Source: CAZOHN01 sp964579325 (GTDB taxonomy: Bacteria > Pseudomonadota > Alphaproteobacteria > Rhodobacterales > Rhodobacteraceae). Taken from it: DNA of 15,109 nt. Below are positions 13,385 to 15,109 of the stretch, in pieces (within the stretch, counting starts at the first letter, position 1; the number at the start of each line of letters is the position of its first letter). The DNA is taken from contig CAZOHN010000074.1 of the NCBI GenBank assembly GCA_964579325.1, positions 1 through 15,109 on the forward strand, read 5' to 3'. The position numbers and the translations under genes are program-made. The notes under the pieces were generated by a model. The model saw only the letters and a program-made list of their open reading frames with translations. It did not search any database and was not told the DNA's origin.

Positions 13385-14662
13385 GTGTCGTTGGTAATGG
13401 CCCGGCGCAGCCCTTCCGGCGCGATGCGCCGCGTCCCGTCCGGACCGTCGGGCGGGACAGATCCGGCTCAAGGTGCCGCCGACCGCAGCCCGGCGGTGAC
13501 CGCTCTCGCGAGGCTCGCCGATCTTGCCGACAACGGGGCCGCGCAGCGCAAGCTGGCCGGATCGGTCGGCCAGATCACGGATACCTACCTGAGCCGCTTT
13601 GCGGAACGCTTCGGTGCGCTGTCGAAGTTCCACGCCCGCCGCGCGGTGCTCGCACACCTCAAGGCATCGGACGACACGCTGTCCTCGGACGAAGACCTGA
13701 TCCGCGCCATTCCCGATGCACTCACCGCACTCAGTCTTCCCGCCGACCCTGCGCCGAAGGCCGTGTCGGGGGTGCCCTCCCCCTCCCCCCGGGAGAAAGG
13801 CCCGATCAAGCCGTCGAAGGGCGCATCACCCGATCGCCCGCCCGAGCCCCAGATCCTCTCGACAGCGCCGTCCAGGGCGGTGCCCGCGCGCAGCCTGTCG
13901 CCCGCCGTCGATATCGCGCCGGCCGAGGAGGACACCCCGGCCTCGCTGCGCGTCAAGGCGATCTACGAAGCGGGCCTGCTCCTCGTGACCGCCGTGCAGC
14001 GCAAGGACCTCGACAAGATGCACAGGGCAAGCGCGCAGGAAGGGGTCGCCGCCCACGCCGTCGGCGGGCGGATCGCCATGGCGCCCGAGGACGTGAACGA
14101 AGGCGGGGCGCTCGCCCACGCGAAGGTCAACTGGACGCTCACCAGCCCGGCGATGAAGCCTCACTACTTCAAGATGATCGTCAGCGACGAGGACCGCGGC
14201 CCCAAGCCCGATACCGGCAACGCCATCACCGCACCCCGAGTCGCCACCCTCGCCGACCCGAACGCGATGGGCGCGCGCTTCATGCGCGGCAAGGAAGGGC
14301 GGGCCGACTTCTCGGAGTGGGAGCAGGACCAGAGCAGCGGCAAGACTGCGGGCGTCCAGAACGATGCCCCCCTCTCTTCCTACTCCGACAGGGCCGTGAG
14401 CGACCGCTTCGCGGCGATCAAGGCGCAGCAGGAAACCGAATACCGGGACACGAACCCCGAGATCAACACCTTCGGGTTCCCGCCCGACGCCATCGTGGGC
14501 TTCCTCGTCACCTCGGGCAACGAAGCCGACATGGAGGCCGTTCGGGCCGCCAAGGCCGCGATGTCGCAGCAGCAGCGCGCCCGGTCCTTCCCCGTGATGT
14601 GCTGGAAGGCCGACCCGAACACGGCGAACCGCTGGCAACTCGTCACGCTCGCCCACGTCTGA
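13385..14662 (+). CDS. Protein of unknown function, possible effector-like protein
   Basis: I do not recognise this 425-residue protein. It has no signal peptide or membrane segment. Residues 35-115 are helical and include SPAVTALARLADLADNGAAQ. Residues 118-185 are a Pro/Ser-rich linker, probably disordered. Residues 186-425 form a mixed globular domain with blocks AHAKVNWTLTSPAMKPHYFK, NAITAPRVATLADPNAMGAR and, near the end, TNPEINTFGFPPDAIVGFLV. The GTG start at 13385 is well supported by GGAAGGAGGT at 13371-13380. The N-terminal pattern and the C-terminal NPEI...IVGFLV block weakly recall cargo or toxin-like proteins linked to extracellular contractile injection systems. That is recall only, and no such system is in the window. 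It stands alone between the GST gene and parE, with its own promoter. Confidence 0.82.
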   Translation: MSLVMARRSPSGAMRRVPSGPSGGTDPAQGAADRSPAVTALARLADLADNGAAQRKLAGSVGQITDTYLSRFAERFGALSKFHARRAVLAHLKASDDTLSSDEDLIRAIPDALTALSLPADPAPKAVSGVPSPSPREKGPIKPSKGASPDRPPEPQILSTAPSRAVPARSLSPAVDIAPAEEDTPASLRVKAIYEAGLLLVTAVQRKDLDKMHRASAQEGVAAHAVGGRIAMAPEDVNEGGALAHAKVNWTLTSPAMKPHYFKMIVSDEDRGPKPDTGNAITAPRVATLADPNAMGARFMRGKEGRADFSEWEQDQSSGKTAGVQNDAPLSSYSDRAVSDRFAAIKAQQETEYRDTNPEINTFGFPPDAIVGFLVTSGNEADMEAVRAAKAAMSQQQRARSFPVMCWKADPNTANRWQLVTLAHV

Positions 14663-14731
14663 CCCCGCCTTCCCCCCGCCCATCCGCTCTGCCATAACAT
14701 CGCCCAACCACAACACGGGCGGGCAGCAACG

Positions 14732-15109
14732 ATGGCAAACGACCTCCTTTCGGGCCGCGACGGCACCTACGACGCCTCCTCCATCGAGGTCCTCGAAGGG
14801 CTGGAACCCGTCCGCAAGCGCCCCGGCATGTATATCGGCGGCACCGACGAACGCGCGCTGCACCACCTCGTCGCGGAAATCCTCGACAACTCGATGGACG
14901 AGGCGGTCGCGGGCCACGCCACCCGCATCGAGGTCGAACTGCACGAGGACCACTCCCTCACCGTCCGCGACAACGGCCGCGGCATCCCCGTCGATCCGCA
15001 CCCGAAGTTCCCCGGCAAGTCCGCGCTCGAGGTGATCCTCTGTACGCTCCACTCGGGCGGCAAGTTCTCCGGCAAGGCCTACCAGACCTCCGGCGGCCTG
15101 CACGGCGTC
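14732..15109 (+). CDS. parE: DNA topoisomerase IV subunit B (partial, 5' end)
   Basis: ParE is the ATPase subunit of topoisomerase IV, which with ParC unlinks replicated chromosomes. Only the first 126 residues are present; the gene runs off the end of the window. They cover the start of the GHKL ATP-binding domain: SIEVLEGLEPVRKRPGMYIG (18-37), the N-box EILDNSMDEA (49-58, with Asn53 for Mg-ATP), the DNGRGIP motif (80-86), and GGLHGV (121-126), part of the ATP lid. The start ASSIEVLEGL and the text around PGMYIGGTDERALHHLVAEI favour ParE over GyrB for an alphaproteobacterium. The ATG at 14732 has only a weak GGGCGGGC upstream. A CATAAC at 14693-14698 might be a -10 box, but the -35 is unclear. 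Confidence 0.93.
   Translation, partial: MANDLLSGRDGTYDASSIEVLEGLEPVRKRPGMYIGGTDERALHHLVAEILDNSMDEAVAGHATRIEVELHEDHSLTVRDNGRGIPVDPHPKFPGKSALEVILCTLHSGGKFSGKAYQTSGGLHGV

Noticed and set aside
13778..13800. C-rich stretch with a CTCC...GGGAG inverted pattern in the unknown gene as a possible inserted repeat element
   Set aside because: It stays in frame within a Pro/Ser-rich linker, and no second copy was seen in the window, so it may simply be low-complexity coding sequence.
13826..15103. 425-codon minus-strand open frame opposite the unknown gene and parE
   Set aside because: It lies antisense to conserved parE sequence and has no motif or ribosome binding site of its own.

Overview
The window is high-GC DNA (roughly 70% G+C by eye) with dense, closely packed genes typical of an alphaproteobacterium. 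The type Iγ aspartate aminotransferase, the alphaproteobacterial ParE N-terminus, the paired DUF1194 proteins and the short conserved protein after the aminotransferase all fit the Rhodobacteraceae (Rhodobacterales). The call is from remembered family resemblance, not from a search. No rRNA, tRNA, CRISPR array, transposase or prophage gene is visible.

Layout. (1) 1-2538, plus strand: glyoxalase I, then two tandem secreted von Willebrand A-like DUF1194 proteins. The second runs into a 14/15-bp tandem repeat interrupted by a 100-N assembly gap, and its annotated stop is probably an artefact. (2) 2532-3799, minus strand: an XRE regulator overlapping SdhE (flavinylation factor of succinate dehydrogenase), then a MarR-type regulator. 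(3) 3854-5501, plus strand: aspartate aminotransferase and a small conserved protein of unknown function. (4) 5477-10480, minus strand: a probable operon, in transcription order ppk2 (polyphosphate kinase 2), a SAM methyltransferase, a DUF1007 periplasmic protein, a NicO-family metal transporter with a large histidine-rich loop (a ZevA/ZevB-like pair), and a MATE efflux pump. (5) 10748-12460, minus strand: a LuxR-type regulator fused to an alpha/beta-hydrolase domain whose nucleophile and catalytic histidine look replaced. (6) 12660-15109, plus strand: a glutathione S-transferase, a 425-residue protein I do not recognise, and the start of parE (topoisomerase IV subunit B), which leaves the window.

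Most of the window is ordinary chromosomal housekeeping and stress or transport genes. Glyoxalase I and the GST share glutathione chemistry but are far apart. The ZevAB-like pair and the MATE pump suggest metal and drug homeostasis, and their linkage to polyphosphate kinase may be functional or incidental.

The parts that deserve a second look are the mis-assembled pentapeptide repeat tail of the second DUF1194 protein, the LuxR/pseudo-hydrolase fusion with its own inverted repeat at a predicted promoter, and the unknown protein at 13385-14662. That protein has its own good promoter and ribosome binding site and resembles, weakly, cargo proteins of extracellular contractile injection systems. 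No complete novel multi-gene system is evident.
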